A stretch of DNA of 64,000 nucleotides from Paracoccus sp. (in: a-proteobacteria) (GTDB taxonomy: Bacteria > Pseudomonadota > Alphaproteobacteria > Rhodobacterales > Rhodobacteraceae): assembly GCF_030538655.1 (NCBI RefSeq), contig NZ_JAUNTO010000004.1, positions 1 to 64,000 of the forward strand, written 5' to 3'. The notes under the pieces were generated by a model. That model was not told where the DNA came from, searched no databases, and saw only the letters and a list, made by a program, of their open reading frames with translations. Below, piece after piece: positions 1-8,409 of the stretch. How positions within the stretch are numbered: position 1 is the first letter of the stretch; each line of letters opens with the position of its first letter. The position numbers and the translations under genes were made by a program.

Positions 1-249
1 CTGATAGTCCAGTGCCAGCCTTTCGCGGTTCACCGCGTCAAGGATTTCCGTTTTCACATCGTGAATCGAGATCCGGCCCGCGTCAAGCAAGCCCCAGCCG
101 ATGGAGGCGGCGGCGGTCGCCACGGCGGCGAGTCGCCGCGCGCGGGTCGGGTCGGTGGTCGAAAGGGGAATCTGGACGGCGCTTCCGCGCCAGACGCGCC
201 GCCACGCATAAAATTCGCCGCGCCGGATCACATAGTTCGCAAGTGCCAC
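1..249 (-). CDS. Tyrosine recombinase/integrase-like protein, N-terminal part
   Basis: This reading frame is open from a GTG at 249 down to the window edge (83 codons), so only the N-terminus is visible. The protein opens with an aromatic/basic segment (VALANYVIRRGEFYAWRR), followed by a TTDPTRARRLAAVAT stretch. That pattern is typical of the N-terminal domain ahead of the catalytic part of many rhodobacterial phage-type integrases. The start lies about 110 bp from the 3' end of tRNA-Asn and the gene reads away from it, as integrases of tRNA-inserted elements do. There is no ATG in the frame between the GTG and the upstream stop. The catalytic R-H-R-Y domain is outside the window, so the family call is an inference from the N-terminus and the context. 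Confidence 0.55.
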   Translation of the reverse strand, partial: MALANYVIRRGEFYAWRRVWRGSAVQIPLSTTDPTRARRLAAVATAAASIGWGLLDAGRISIHDVKTEILDAVNRERLALDYQ

Positions 250-356
250 GTTTTGGCCCCAATTTGAGGGGTCAGCGGGCCGTGCGCGATGTCAACAAAT
301 GGACATGAGGTCCATACGCCGCCAAATCGCCGTTAAGCCATTGATTTTAAAGGATT

Positions 357-431
357 TGGCTCCGGCGGTAGGGATCGAACCTACGACCAATTGATTAACA
401 GTCAACTGCTCTACCGCTGAGCTACGCCGGA
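357..431 (-). tRNA. tRNA-Asn (GTT)
   Basis: The minus strand folds as a complete cloverleaf. The acceptor arm TCCGGCG pairs with CGCCGGA, the D arm is TAGCTCAGCGGTAGAGC, the anticodon loop CTGTTAA gives anticodon GTT, and the T arm is GGTTCGATCC. Discriminator G and CCA are encoded. The 3' end points to the integrase-like gene at the window edge, which makes this the likely attachment site. Confidence 0.95.
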
Positions 432-490
432 ACACGGAGCGGTGTATAGCCTTGGGTTTTGGGGGCGTCCAGTGGGTTTTACGGAAAATT

Positions 491-1363
491 TTACGGAACT
501 GTAAAAAAGGTGTCGGCGTGGATGTCGCCTTGGGGAATGGTGGCGCCCAGATCGGACAGGGCGATCAGGTGGGCCAGCACGTTGCGGGCGGCGGCGGGCA
601 GCAGCGGGGCGGGCACGTCGTAAAGGCGCGCGGCCAGCCTGGCGGCGTTGGCGGGGCCGTCGCGCAGGGCGGCGATGATCTGTGCCGAACGCGCGCGCCG
701 GTGGGCGGCCAGTTCGGCGATGCGTGCGGCGGGGGCCTTGATCGGATCGCCATGGGCCGGGAACAGCCGGGCAGGGGCCAGACGTTCCAGCCGGGAAAGG
801 CTGCGCATGAAATCGGCCAGATCACCGTCGGGCGGGGAAATCAGTGTGGTGGCCCAGCCCAGCACCAGATCGCCGCAGAAAATCGAATCGCCCCACTGAA
901 AGCACAGGTGGTTGCCGAAATGGCCGGGGGTATGATGGGCGGTCAGGCTCCATTCGCCGCCATCCACCTGTGCGCCATCGGTCAGCGTGATGTCGGGAAT
1001 GAAACCGGCGTGCAGCCCTTCGCCACCGCCAAGCCGGCCAAGACCCGACAGGCGCTGCATTGCGGGCGAGCGGCCCGCCAGCGCGGGACCAAAGGCCAGC
1101 ACCGGCGCGCCGGTCGCCTGGGCCAGCGCGGCGACACCGCCGGAATGATCCAGATGCGCATGGGTGACAAAGATATGGCTGATCTGCCCGCCCCCCGCTG
1201 CAACGGTATCCAGAATTGCCTGCCGGTGGCCGGGCAGGTCGGGGCCGGGGTCGATGACCGCAACCCGGTCGTGCCCCAGCAGGAATGTATTCGTCCCCGG
1301 CCCGGTCAGGGGCGAGGGATTGGGCGCCAGCACAACGCGCAGGTCTTTCGGATCGTCACTCAT
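491..1363 (-). CDS. MBL-fold metallo-hydrolase (LACTB2/glyoxalase II-like)
   Basis: A 290-residue metallo-beta-lactamase-fold hydrolase, probably cytoplasmic and dinuclear zinc. The metal-binding motifs are all present: HAHLDH at residues 68-73, the His of HTPGH at 144-148, Asp165 in CGDLV and His204 in PAHGD. The last 80 residues look like the winged-helix-type C-terminal domain found in LACTB2-like proteins. That group includes nucleases and thioesterases, so the substrate cannot be read from sequence. The gene stands alone, divergent from the sensor kinase gene with 34 bp between the start codons. No signal peptide is seen. Confidence 0.85.
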   Translation of the reverse strand: MSDDPKDLRVVLAPNPSPLTGPGTNTFLLGHDRVAVIDPGPDLPGHRQAILDTVAAGGGQISHIFVTHAHLDHSGGVAALAQATGAPVLAFGPALAGRSPAMQRLSGLGRLGGGEGLHAGFIPDITLTDGAQVDGGEWSLTAHHTPGHFGNHLCFQWGDSIFCGDLVLGWATTLISPPDGDLADFMRSLSRLERLAPARLFPAHGDPIKAPAARIAELAAHRRARSAQIIAALRDGPANAARLAARLYDVPAPLLPAAARNVLAHLIALSDLGATIPQGDIHADTFFTVP

Positions 1364-1397
1364 GCGGTTAGCCTAGCCGCGGCACAGCGGGGTTTCC

Positions 1398-2756
1398 ATG
1401 GCAAACAACAGCGATAATGGCTGGCTCAAGCGGCTTGTGCCGCGCGGCATCTATGGCCGGGCGGCGCTGATCCTGTTTTTGCCGGTGATTGCGGTGACGC
1501 TGGTGGTGTCGGTCATGTTTCTGCAACGCCATTTCGAAGGGGTGACGCGGCAGATGACCGCCACGACCGCGCGCGAGGTGGCGCTGGTGGCCGCACGAAT
1601 CGCGGCGGCGCCCGATACGGATGCGGCACAGGCGGCGGTGGCCGATATTCTTGGCCCGCTTGAACTGACCCTGACCATGCCGGTTCCGCCCGCAACGCAG
1701 GACCAGCGCGAATTTTATGATTTTTCCGGTCGTGTCGTGATCGAGGAACTTCGCGCCGAATTGCCCGATCTGCTGGCGGTCGATCTGATTGGCAATTACC
1801 GCGATGTCAGCCTGACGCTGGATGCGCCTGCGGGACCTTATGGTGTCAGCTTTGACCGGCGGCGGGTGTCGGCGTCGAACCCGCATCAGTTGCTGGTGCT
1901 GATGATGTTCACATCTCTGCTGATGACGGGGATCGCGACGATCTTTCTGCGCAACCAGTTGCGCCCGATCCGGCGGCTGGCCCGCGCGGCCGAGGAATAC
2001 GGCAAGGGGCGGATCGTGCCCTATCGCCCCGCCGGCGCGTCCGAGGTGCGCAGCGCGGGCACGGCGTTTGTCGATATGCGCAACCGTCTGGAACGCAGCA
2101 GCGAACAGCGCACGATGATGCTGTCGGGAATCAGCCACGATCTGCGCACACCGCTGACCCGGCTGCGGCTGTCGGTGTCGATGCTGTCGCCTGACATGCC
2201 CCCGGATGCCGAGGACATCACCGCGATGGAAGGCGACATTGCGCAGATGTCGCAGATGGTGTCGGCCTTTCTGGATTTCGCGCGGGACGAGGCGCAGGAC
2301 CGCGCGCCTGAACCCGTCACCGCCTTGCCCTTTGTGCAGGCGATCGTGGCGGATGCGCAGCGCGCCGGGCAGGCGGTGGTGCTGGCCCGCGCCGAGGGGG
2401 GCGAGACGGTGCAGATCGTCGCCCGCCCCGACACGCTGCGTCGCGCGGTGGAAAACCTGATCGGCAATGCCGTGCGCCATGGCACCCGCGCCGAGATCGA
2501 GGCGGTTCTGGGTCCACGCAGTCTGCTGATCGCGGTCGAGGATGACGGCCCCGGCATTCCCGAACATCAGCTGGACGAGGCGATCCGCCCCTTTACCCGG
2601 CTGGACCCGGCGCGCGGGCAGAATGCCGGACAGGGCGGGGCCGGTCTGGGTCTGTCCATCGCGGCGGATGTGGCGCGGGCGCATGGCGGGCGGCTGCGTC
2701 TGGCGCGCGGCAACAGGCTGGGCGGCCTGCGGGCGGAAATCATGCTGCCGCGTTGA
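1398..2756 (+). CDS. Sensor histidine kinase, EnvZ-like
   Basis: A 452-residue inner-membrane two-component sensor. TM1 is about residues 21-42 and TM2 about 163-184, with a periplasmic loop of about 120 residues between them. A HAMP region follows to about 235. The dimerisation/phosphoacceptor helix carries the H-box SHDLRTPLTRLRLS with His247. The ATPase domain shows an N-box (ENLIGNAVRHG), a G1 box (VEDDGPGIPE) and a G2 box (GLGLSIA). H-box and layout resemble EnvZ-type osmosensors. No response regulator gene lies beside it, which is unusual for this class, so its partner must be encoded elsewhere. The stimulus is unknown. Confidence 0.85.
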   Translation: MANNSDNGWLKRLVPRGIYGRAALILFLPVIAVTLVVSVMFLQRHFEGVTRQMTATTAREVALVAARIAAAPDTDAAQAAVADILGPLELTLTMPVPPATQDQREFYDFSGRVVIEELRAELPDLLAVDLIGNYRDVSLTLDAPAGPYGVSFDRRRVSASNPHQLLVLMMFTSLLMTGIATIFLRNQLRPIRRLARAAEEYGKGRIVPYRPAGASEVRSAGTAFVDMRNRLERSSEQRTMMLSGISHDLRTPLTRLRLSVSMLSPDMPPDAEDITAMEGDIAQMSQMVSAFLDFARDEAQDRAPEPVTALPFVQAIVADAQRAGQAVVLARAEGGETVQIVARPDTLRRAVENLIGNAVRHGTRAEIEAVLGPRSLLIAVEDDGPGIPEHQLDEAIRPFTRLDPARGQNAGQGGAGLGLSIAADVARAHGGRLRLARGNRLGGLRAEIMLPR

Positions 2757-2821
2757 CGCTTGCCTTGCGCATGGTGATCCGTCAGCTTGCGCGCAAACAC
2801 ATGTGAAGCAGAGAATTGGTC

Positions 2822-4120
2822 ATGCGTAACACACTCGGCCGCCGGGCCGTGGCCCTTGCTTTTGGTTGCGGCCTTGCAGGCTGGGTGACGGCGGCCACCG
2901 CGCAGGATGCGGTCGCGCCTGTAGGGGATGCGCCGCCGCCCTGCGCCTCGGAATGGATTGGCGGCACGGCTGACCTTTCCCGGATTTCCGGTGAAGGCGT
3001 GCTGTCGCGCACAGGGCTGTCGCTGCACGACGATCAGGCGCATCGTTTTGCGTTCCGCGTCGCTGATGAAGGGACCGATCTACGGCTGGATCTGCACGAT
3101 CCTGATGGAAACGGCGATCCGGTTCTGACCCTGCTGGATGCGCAGGCGAACGAACTGGCCGAAAACGATGATTTCGGCGGCACCCTGTCGTCACGCATCG
3201 AACGGCATCTGGAGCCGGGCGATTACTGTGTGCTTGTAACCGCCATCGAGGGCGGTGCCGCATCGCAGGCAGATTTGCAGATTGCCACGCAAGACGTGCC
3301 GCCCTTGTTCGAGGACGTATCCGAAGGCGAAACCGGCACAGGTGCTGCCATGGCCGTCTGCACGCCGTCCACCCCGACGCAGGCCTTTGCGCCTGCGGCC
3401 CTGAATGCCGATGCGCTTGGGCAAGGGCCGCTGCGCGAGTCGGCACTGGTGTCGTCGGAACCGGCCTATCTGCGTTTCTCGGTCGAGGCTTCGGCACCGC
3501 TGACGCTGCGTGCAGCCAGCACCAGCGTGGACCCGGTGATGACCTTGTTCGATGCACAGGGGGCAGAGCTGGGGCACAATGACGATTCGGACGACGGGAT
3601 GAATGCGCGGCTGGATTTCCCCGGCGGTCTGCCTGTCGGGGATTACTGTCTTGGCGTGGCCGCCTATGAACGTGCTGCGGGGGAGATCGTTGTATCGGCC
3701 GAACTCTATGACGAGGCGGCGGCCCTGCGTCGCGTTTATGAACGTGCTGAAATGGCACCGCCCTTGGACGGCTCGGTCGAAGTGGTGCAACTGAATTTGA
3801 ATGAAACGCGGGAAATGGTGGCGCTGATCGGCACGGCGGCGCGCTGGTTCCGGTTCTCGGTTGATCGGCGCACGGCGGTGATGATCTCGGGCTTTGGCGG
3901 CGCTCCGGGCGCGGATGCGCGGTTGAAGCTGTTTGCCGCCGGTCGCCAGATGATTGCCGAAAACGATGATGCGAACGGAACGCTGGACCCGCAGATCGGC
4001 CCTGTGGTGCTGCAACCGGGGGATTATGATGTGGCCGTGCTGCTGCATGGTGCGTCGTCGGGTCTGATGTCGATGCGCCCTGTCCGTCTGACATTCGAGA
4101 GGTTCTACCCCGAGGAATGA
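2822..4120 (+). CDS. Secreted protein with three PPC-like beta-sandwich domains
   Basis: A 432-residue exported protein. Residues 1-28 form a Sec signal peptide (basic start, hydrophobic core, ATAQ before the mature chain). Three repeats follow at roughly 57-143, 190-290 and 320-425. Each has an acidic turn (ENDDFGG, HNDDSDD, ENDDANG) after a D-x-x-L-x-L-F/L strand, and ends in PGDYxV or VGDYCL. This is the pattern of bacterial pre-peptidase C-terminal (PPC) domains, whose acidic turns often bind calcium. No enzyme domain is present, so it may be a binding or structural envelope protein. The ATG at 2822 is chosen over an in-frame TTG at 2816, because the signal peptide starts with MRNTLGRR. 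Confidence 0.75.
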   Translation: MRNTLGRRAVALAFGCGLAGWVTAATAQDAVAPVGDAPPPCASEWIGGTADLSRISGEGVLSRTGLSLHDDQAHRFAFRVADEGTDLRLDLHDPDGNGDPVLTLLDAQANELAENDDFGGTLSSRIERHLEPGDYCVLVTAIEGGAASQADLQIATQDVPPLFEDVSEGETGTGAAMAVCTPSTPTQAFAPAALNADALGQGPLRESALVSSEPAYLRFSVEASAPLTLRAASTSVDPVMTLFDAQGAELGHNDDSDDGMNARLDFPGGLPVGDYCLGVAAYERAAGEIVVSAELYDEAAALRRVYERAEMAPPLDGSVEVVQLNLNETREMVALIGTAARWFRFSVDRRTAVMISGFGGAPGADARLKLFAAGRQMIAENDDANGTLDPQIGPVVLQPGDYDVAVLLHGASSGLMSMRPVRLTFERFYPEE

Positions 4121-4276
4121 CATCTCTGCTTTGTTATCGGTTGTTTAACCCCGGAACGATATGGGAACGTGCAGATGTATTGAACGCGGTTGCGCGCATC
4201 CCTAGATATGGGCGCAGGCAGAGGTTGCGGACCGCCGGACAGGGGTCGCAGCTTCGGGCATGAAAGGATCGAATAT

Positions 4277-6694
4277 ATGAACGATTTTTCCACTCAGACC
4301 TATCCGGTGCTGCCGCTGCGCGACATCGTGGTCTTTCCGCATATGATTGTGCCACTGTTCGTCGGTCGTGAAAAATCTGTGCGCGCGCTTGAGGCGGTGA
4401 TGGACGCCGACCGTCCGATCCTGCTGGCCGCACAAAAAGATGCCTCTATTGATGAACCGACCGAAGACGGGATTTACCGCACCGGCGTTCTGGCCAATGT
4501 GCTGCAATTGCTCAAGCTGCCCGATGGCACCGTCAAGGTGCTGGTCGAGGGGCGTGACCGCGTGCAGATCACCGGTTTTATCGAAAACGAAAACCACTTC
4601 GAGGCGGCGGCAGTCATGCTGCCCGAAACCGAGGGTGATGAGGAAATCACCTCGGCGCTGCTGCGCGCCGTCCCCGAGGAGTTCGAGCGTTACATCAAGG
4701 TGCGCAAGAACATCCCCGAAGAAGTCGTCACCGCCATTTCCGATGCCCGCGACCCGGCGCGTCTGGCCGATCTGGTCAGCGGTCATCTGGGCGTAGACAT
4801 TGAAAAGAAACAGGATCTGCTGGAAACGCTGGATGTCGCCGCGCGTCTGGAAAAGGTCTATGGCCACATGCAGGGCGAAATGAGCGTCCTTCAGGTCGAG
4901 AAAAAGATCAAATCCCGCGTCAAGAACCAGATGGAGAAGACGCAGCGCGAATACTATCTGAATGAGCAGATGAAGGCCATTCAGAAGGAATTGGGCGACG
5001 GCGACGATGGCCAGAACGAGATTGCCGAGCTTGAGGCAAAGATCGAGGCCACCAAGTTCAGCAAAGAGGCCCGCGACAAGGCCATGAGCGAGCTGAAAAA
5101 GCTGAAATCCATGTCGCCGATGTCTGCTGAATCGACGGTCAGTCGCAACTATCTGGACTGGCTGCTGTCCCTTCCGTGGGGCGTGAAATCGCGCACCCGC
5201 AAGGACTTGGGCAAGGCCGAACAGGTGCTGGATGCTGACCACTACGGCTTGGAAAAGGTCAAGGAACGGATCGTCGAATATCTGGCGGTGCAGAACCGTT
5301 CCGCGAAACTGAAAGGCCCGATCCTGTGCCTCGTCGGTCCGCCCGGCGTGGGGAAGACGTCGCTTGGCCGCTCGGTCGCCAAGGCGACGGGGCGTGAATT
5401 CATCCGCATCAGCCTTGGCGGCGTGCGCGATGAATCGGAAATCCGTGGCCACCGCCGCACCTATATCGGCAGTATGCCCGGCAAGATCATTCAGGCGCTG
5501 AAAAAGGCGAAAACCACCAACCCGCTGATCCTGCTGGATGAAATCGACAAGATGGGGCAGGATTTCCGCGGCGACCCGGCGTCGGCCATGCTTGAGGTGC
5601 TGGACCCCGAACAGAACGCGACGTTCGTGGACCACTATCTTGAAGTGGAATACGATCTGTCGAATGTCATGTTCGTGACCACGGCCAACAGCTATAACAT
5701 GCCCGGCCCGCTGCTGGATCGGATGGAAATCATTCCGCTGTCCGGCTATACCGAAGATGAAAAGCGCGAGATCGCGCGCCGTCACCTGCTGCCCAAGCAG
5801 ATCGCGGCGAACGGGCTGCGCAAGGGTGAATTCAGCGTCACCGACGAGGCGCTGAACCACGTCATCCGGTATTACACCCGCGAAGCCGGGGTCCGCTCGC
5901 TGGAACGCGAGATCGCCAAGCTGGCCCGCAAGGCCGTGACCGAAATCCTGAAAGGGACCGCGAAATCGGTCGAGGTCACGCCCGAAAAGGCCGAGGAATA
6001 TCTGGGCGTCCGCCGCCACCGCTATGGTCTGGCGGAAAAGGACGATCAGGTTGGCGTGGTGACGGGGCTGGCCTGGACTCAGGTCGGCGGCGATCTGTTG
6101 CAGATCGAGGCGTTGCGCCTGCCGGGCAAGGGCCGGATGAAAACGACCGGGAAACTGGGCGAGGTGATGAAGGAATCCATCGACGCTGCGTCGTCCTTTG
6201 TCCGCTCGATCAGCCCCGAACTGGGCATCCGTCCGCCGGAATTCGACAAGCGTGACATCCATGTTCACGTGCCCGAAGGCGCGACGCCCAAGGACGGCCC
6301 GTCTGCCGGTATCGCCATGGTCACAAGCGTGGTGTCGGTGATGACTGGAATTCCGGTTCGGAAAGACGTGGCCATGACCGGCGAAGTCACCCTGCGCGGC
6401 AACGTGCTGGCCATCGGCGGGCTGAAAGAAAAGCTGCTGGCGGCGCTGCGTGGCGGCATCAAGACGGTGCTGATCCCGGCCGATAACGAAAAGGATCTGG
6501 CCGAGATTCCAGCGAACGTCAAAGAGGGGTTGAAGATCATCCCCGTGTCCAACGTCCGCGAGGTGCTGAAACAGGCGCTGGTGCGGATGCCTGAACCCGT
6601 CGTCTGGGATGAGGCGGCGGAAGAAGCGGCCGAGGCAGCGCGCCACGCCGCCACCCGTTCGGGTGAGGGCAGCAGCGGCACCTTGGCGCATTGA
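4277..6694 (+). CDS. lon: ATP-dependent protease Lon
   Basis: An 805-residue cytosolic AAA+ serine protease that degrades misfolded and regulatory proteins. The order is an N-terminal substrate-binding domain (PVLPLRDIVVFP near residue 10), a helical segment, an AAA+ module with Walker A GPPGVGKTS (Lys360), and a protease domain. The catalytic Ser676 lies in DGPSAGIAM and Lys717 in GGLKEKLLAA. Length and spacing match the family. The ATG at 4277 is chosen because it follows an AAAGG ribosome site and gives the standard Lon N-terminus; an in-frame start at 4190 would add 29 unrelated residues. A strong terminator follows, then an HU-type gene, a common neighbour of lon. Confidence 0.97.
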   Translation: MNDFSTQTYPVLPLRDIVVFPHMIVPLFVGREKSVRALEAVMDADRPILLAAQKDASIDEPTEDGIYRTGVLANVLQLLKLPDGTVKVLVEGRDRVQITGFIENENHFEAAAVMLPETEGDEEITSALLRAVPEEFERYIKVRKNIPEEVVTAISDARDPARLADLVSGHLGVDIEKKQDLLETLDVAARLEKVYGHMQGEMSVLQVEKKIKSRVKNQMEKTQREYYLNEQMKAIQKELGDGDDGQNEIAELEAKIEATKFSKEARDKAMSELKKLKSMSPMSAESTVSRNYLDWLLSLPWGVKSRTRKDLGKAEQVLDADHYGLEKVKERIVEYLAVQNRSAKLKGPILCLVGPPGVGKTSLGRSVAKATGREFIRISLGGVRDESEIRGHRRTYIGSMPGKIIQALKKAKTTNPLILLDEIDKMGQDFRGDPASAMLEVLDPEQNATFVDHYLEVEYDLSNVMFVTTANSYNMPGPLLDRMEIIPLSGYTEDEKREIARRHLLPKQIAANGLRKGEFSVTDEALNHVIRYYTREAGVRSLEREIAKLARKAVTEILKGTAKSVEVTPEKAEEYLGVRRHRYGLAEKDDQVGVVTGLAWTQVGGDLLQIEALRLPGKGRMKTTGKLGEVMKESIDAASSFVRSISPELGIRPPEFDKRDIHVHVPEGATPKDGPSAGIAMVTSVVSVMTGIPVRKDVAMTGEVTLRGNVLAIGGLKEKLLAALRGGIKTVLIPADNEKDLAEIPANVKEGLKIIPVSNVREVLKQALVRMPEPVVWDEAAEEAAEAARHAATRSGEGSSGTLAH

Positions 6695-6720
6695 TCTGAA
6701 CTAAAAGTCAATCCAAGTCA

Positions 6721-6749
6721 AAAGGCCGGACAGCGAGTCCGGCCTTTTT
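6721..6749 (+). terminator. Rho-independent terminator of lon
   Basis: A 10-bp perfect stem (AAGGCCGGAC / GTCCGGCCTT) with loop AGCGA, followed by a T run, starts 26 bp after the lon stop codon. Confidence 0.9.
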
Positions 6750-6780
6750 CATTTTCAGTTCAGAATCTGAACTGTTTTCC

Positions 6781-6810
6781 TTGACTTCTGGTCTGCTGCG
6801 TGTCCAGAAT
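6781..6810 (+). promoter_or_regulatory. Candidate promoter of the HU-like gene
   Basis: TTGACT at 6781-6786 and CAGAAT at 6805-6810 are separated by 18 bp, about 40 bp before the start codon and just after the lon terminator. The -35 is good and the -10 is weak. This suggests the HU-like gene has its own sigma-70 promoter. Confidence 0.35.
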
Positions 6811-6849
6811 AGACTAATAGTTCATTTTGGGGATTGTTTGGGGGCGATC

Positions 6850-7209
6850 ATGTCTGACCTTAACAGAGCCGTCGCAAGTCGGGGTGGTCCGCGCAGGAAT
6901 CTTGGGGCTATGGCCCATGCCAAAAGCCGGGGCGAACCCGTGCCTGCCCGTATCGTCCAAAAGAAAGAGTTTCTGGATCGTGTGGTCGCCGCGTCCGGGG
7001 CTGGCCGGTCCACCGCGCGTCCGATCATCGACGCCGTTCTGGAACAGTTGGGCGAGGCGATTGCCGCAGGCGAAACCCTGGCGATCCCACCGTTCGGCAA
7101 GGCCCGCGTCAGCCATCAGCGCGACGTTCGCGGCAGCGACATCATCACCATGCGGCTGCGGCGCAAATCTCTTGATGGCGCAGACCGCCTTGGCGACGCC
7201 GACGACTGA
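6850..7209 (+). CDS. HU-family DNA-binding protein, divergent, with basic N-terminal extension
   Basis: A 119-residue nucleoid-associated protein. Residues 1-36 are a basic extension (SRGGPRRNLG, HAKSRGEPVPAR) not found in canonical HU of about 90 residues. The HU core begins at KKEFLDRVVAASG and continues through the dimerisation helices to the IPPFGKARV strand. The DNA-embracing arm is short: after GKARVSHQRDV it runs straight to the return strand, and the R-N-P-x-T-G arm tip of HU/IHF is missing. The acidic tail differs from HU as well. The ATG at 6850 follows a GGGGG ribosome site. DNA binding is likely, but the binding mode may differ from HU. Confidence 0.7.
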   Translation: MSDLNRAVASRGGPRRNLGAMAHAKSRGEPVPARIVQKKEFLDRVVAASGAGRSTARPIIDAVLEQLGEAIAAGETLAIPPFGKARVSHQRDVRGSDIITMRLRRKSLDGADRLGDADD

Positions 7210-7267
7210 AAGACCGGCGACTTTCGTCTTGCATCGGGTCGCGGCTGTCGCTAGAAGCCCCTCCACC

Positions 7268-7342
7268 GGGTGATTAGCTCAGCGGTAGAGCGCTTCGTTC
7301 ACATCGAAGATGTCAGCGGTTCAAATCCGTTATCACCCACCA
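7268..7342 (+). tRNA. tRNA-Val (CAC)
   Basis: A complete cloverleaf. Acceptor GGGTGAT pairs with ATCACCC, the anticodon stem CTTCG/CGAAG encloses loop TTCACAT with anticodon CAC, and the T arm is GGTTCAAATCC. Discriminator A and an encoded CCA follow. It reads GUG codons. Confidence 0.95.
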
Positions 7343-7351
7343 TTATTCCCA

Positions 7352-7382
7352 AAGGTCGCCCGTGTGGCGGCCTTTGTTGTTT
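7352..7382 (+). terminator. Terminator after tRNA-Val
   Basis: The stem AAGGTCGCC / GGCGGCCTT (one G-U pair, loop CGTGT) is followed by a T-rich tract, 10 nt after the tRNA 3' end. Confidence 0.8.
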
Positions 7383-7494
7383 TCACCGCGTATGTGCCGC
7401 AGAAAAATGCAGGCAGGGGGAATAAGGTCCACTGCCGGGCGTTATCCGGGCATCGGCGCGACCGATGGGAAAAATTTTAGGCAAGGACCAAGAA

Positions 7495-8340
7495 ATGGCG
7501 AGAATCACTGGCTCTGACAGAGACAACCTGATCCGTGGCACCAATGCCAATGATCTGATCCGCGGTCTGGATGGTGACGACACGATCTATGGGCTGGACG
7601 GCAACGACACCATTTATGGCGGCGACGATGATGACGTGATCTATGGCGGTAATGGCCATGATCTGATCTTCGGCGGTGACGACGACGACCTGATCTATGG
7701 CGGCGCCGGCAATGACACCATTTACGGCGGCGATGATGACGACGTGATCTATGGCGGCAACGGCAACGATCGCATTTTCGGCGACAAGGGCGAAGATCGT
7801 CTGTTCGGCGGCAACGGCAATGACTTTATCTCGGATTCCAGCGGTGACGATTACATCGACGGCGGTGCTGGCAACGACACCATCCGTGCGGGCGAGGGCA
7901 ACGACACCGTGTTCGGCGGTGCGGGCAACGACCTGATCCGTGCCGGCGAAGGCAATGATCGCGTGACCGCAGGTTCCGGGAGCGACACCGTTCACGGCGG
8001 CGAAGGCAACGACATCCTGCGTGGCAACGAAGGTGCCGACCGGCTGTTCGGTGGCGAGGGTAACGACGTGCTGGACGGCGGGCGTGGTAATGACACCATG
8101 ACCGGCGGCGAGGGCGCGGACCGCTTTGTCTTTAACCACGGGCGCGACGTCATCACCGATTTCGAACGTGGCGACGATACCATCGATCTGAGCAGCTTTA
8201 ACGCCATGAACAGCTGGTCGGCGGTCAAGAGTGCCGCCAGCCAGGTGGGTAGCCATGTGCATATCGACATCGGCGATCACAAGCTGATTATTCAGAACTT
8301 CCGCGTCTCGCAGATGGACAGCGACGACTTTATCTGGTGA
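7495..8340 (+). CDS. RTX (hemolysin-type calcium-binding repeat) protein
   Basis: A 281-residue acidic protein consisting almost only of GGxGxDxLx nonapeptides from about residue 7 to 210, then a C-terminal segment (GADRFVFNHGRDVITDF through DDFIW) like the end of serralysin-type type I secretion substrates. No signal peptide or catalytic domain is seen, so secretion would be by a type I system, but none is encoded in the window. Ca2+ should drive folding outside the cell. The run GGDDDDVIYGG recurs with near-identical DNA, a sign of recent tandem duplication. The ATG at 7495 has an AAGGA site 7 nt upstream, which decides against the in-frame ATG at 7465. Confidence 0.85.
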   Translation: MARITGSDRDNLIRGTNANDLIRGLDGDDTIYGLDGNDTIYGGDDDDVIYGGNGHDLIFGGDDDDLIYGGAGNDTIYGGDDDDVIYGGNGNDRIFGDKGEDRLFGGNGNDFISDSSGDDYIDGGAGNDTIRAGEGNDTVFGGAGNDLIRAGEGNDRVTAGSGSDTVHGGEGNDILRGNEGADRLFGGEGNDVLDGGRGNDTMTGGEGADRFVFNHGRDVITDFERGDDTIDLSSFNAMNSWSAVKSAASQVGSHVHIDIGDHKLIIQNFRVSQMDSDDFIW

Positions 8341-8362
8341 TCGCGGCCACTTGCCAACACGC

Positions 8363-8393
8363 AGCAGGGCGCCAAAACTGGCGCCCTGTTTGC
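8363..8393 (+). terminator. Terminator of the RTX gene
   Basis: The stem CAGGGCGCC / GGCGCCCTG is a perfect 9 bp with loop AAAACT. It is followed by TTTGCTG, about 25 bp after the RTX stop codon. Confidence 0.75.
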
Positions 8394-8409
8394 TGTTCAG
8401 GATCGCCCT

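Noticed and set aside
4202..6691. An 829-codon open frame antisense to lon
   Set aside because: It mirrors the lon frame codon for codon in GC-rich DNA; composition (His/Gln/Arg-rich) is that of a shadow and there is no recognisable domain.
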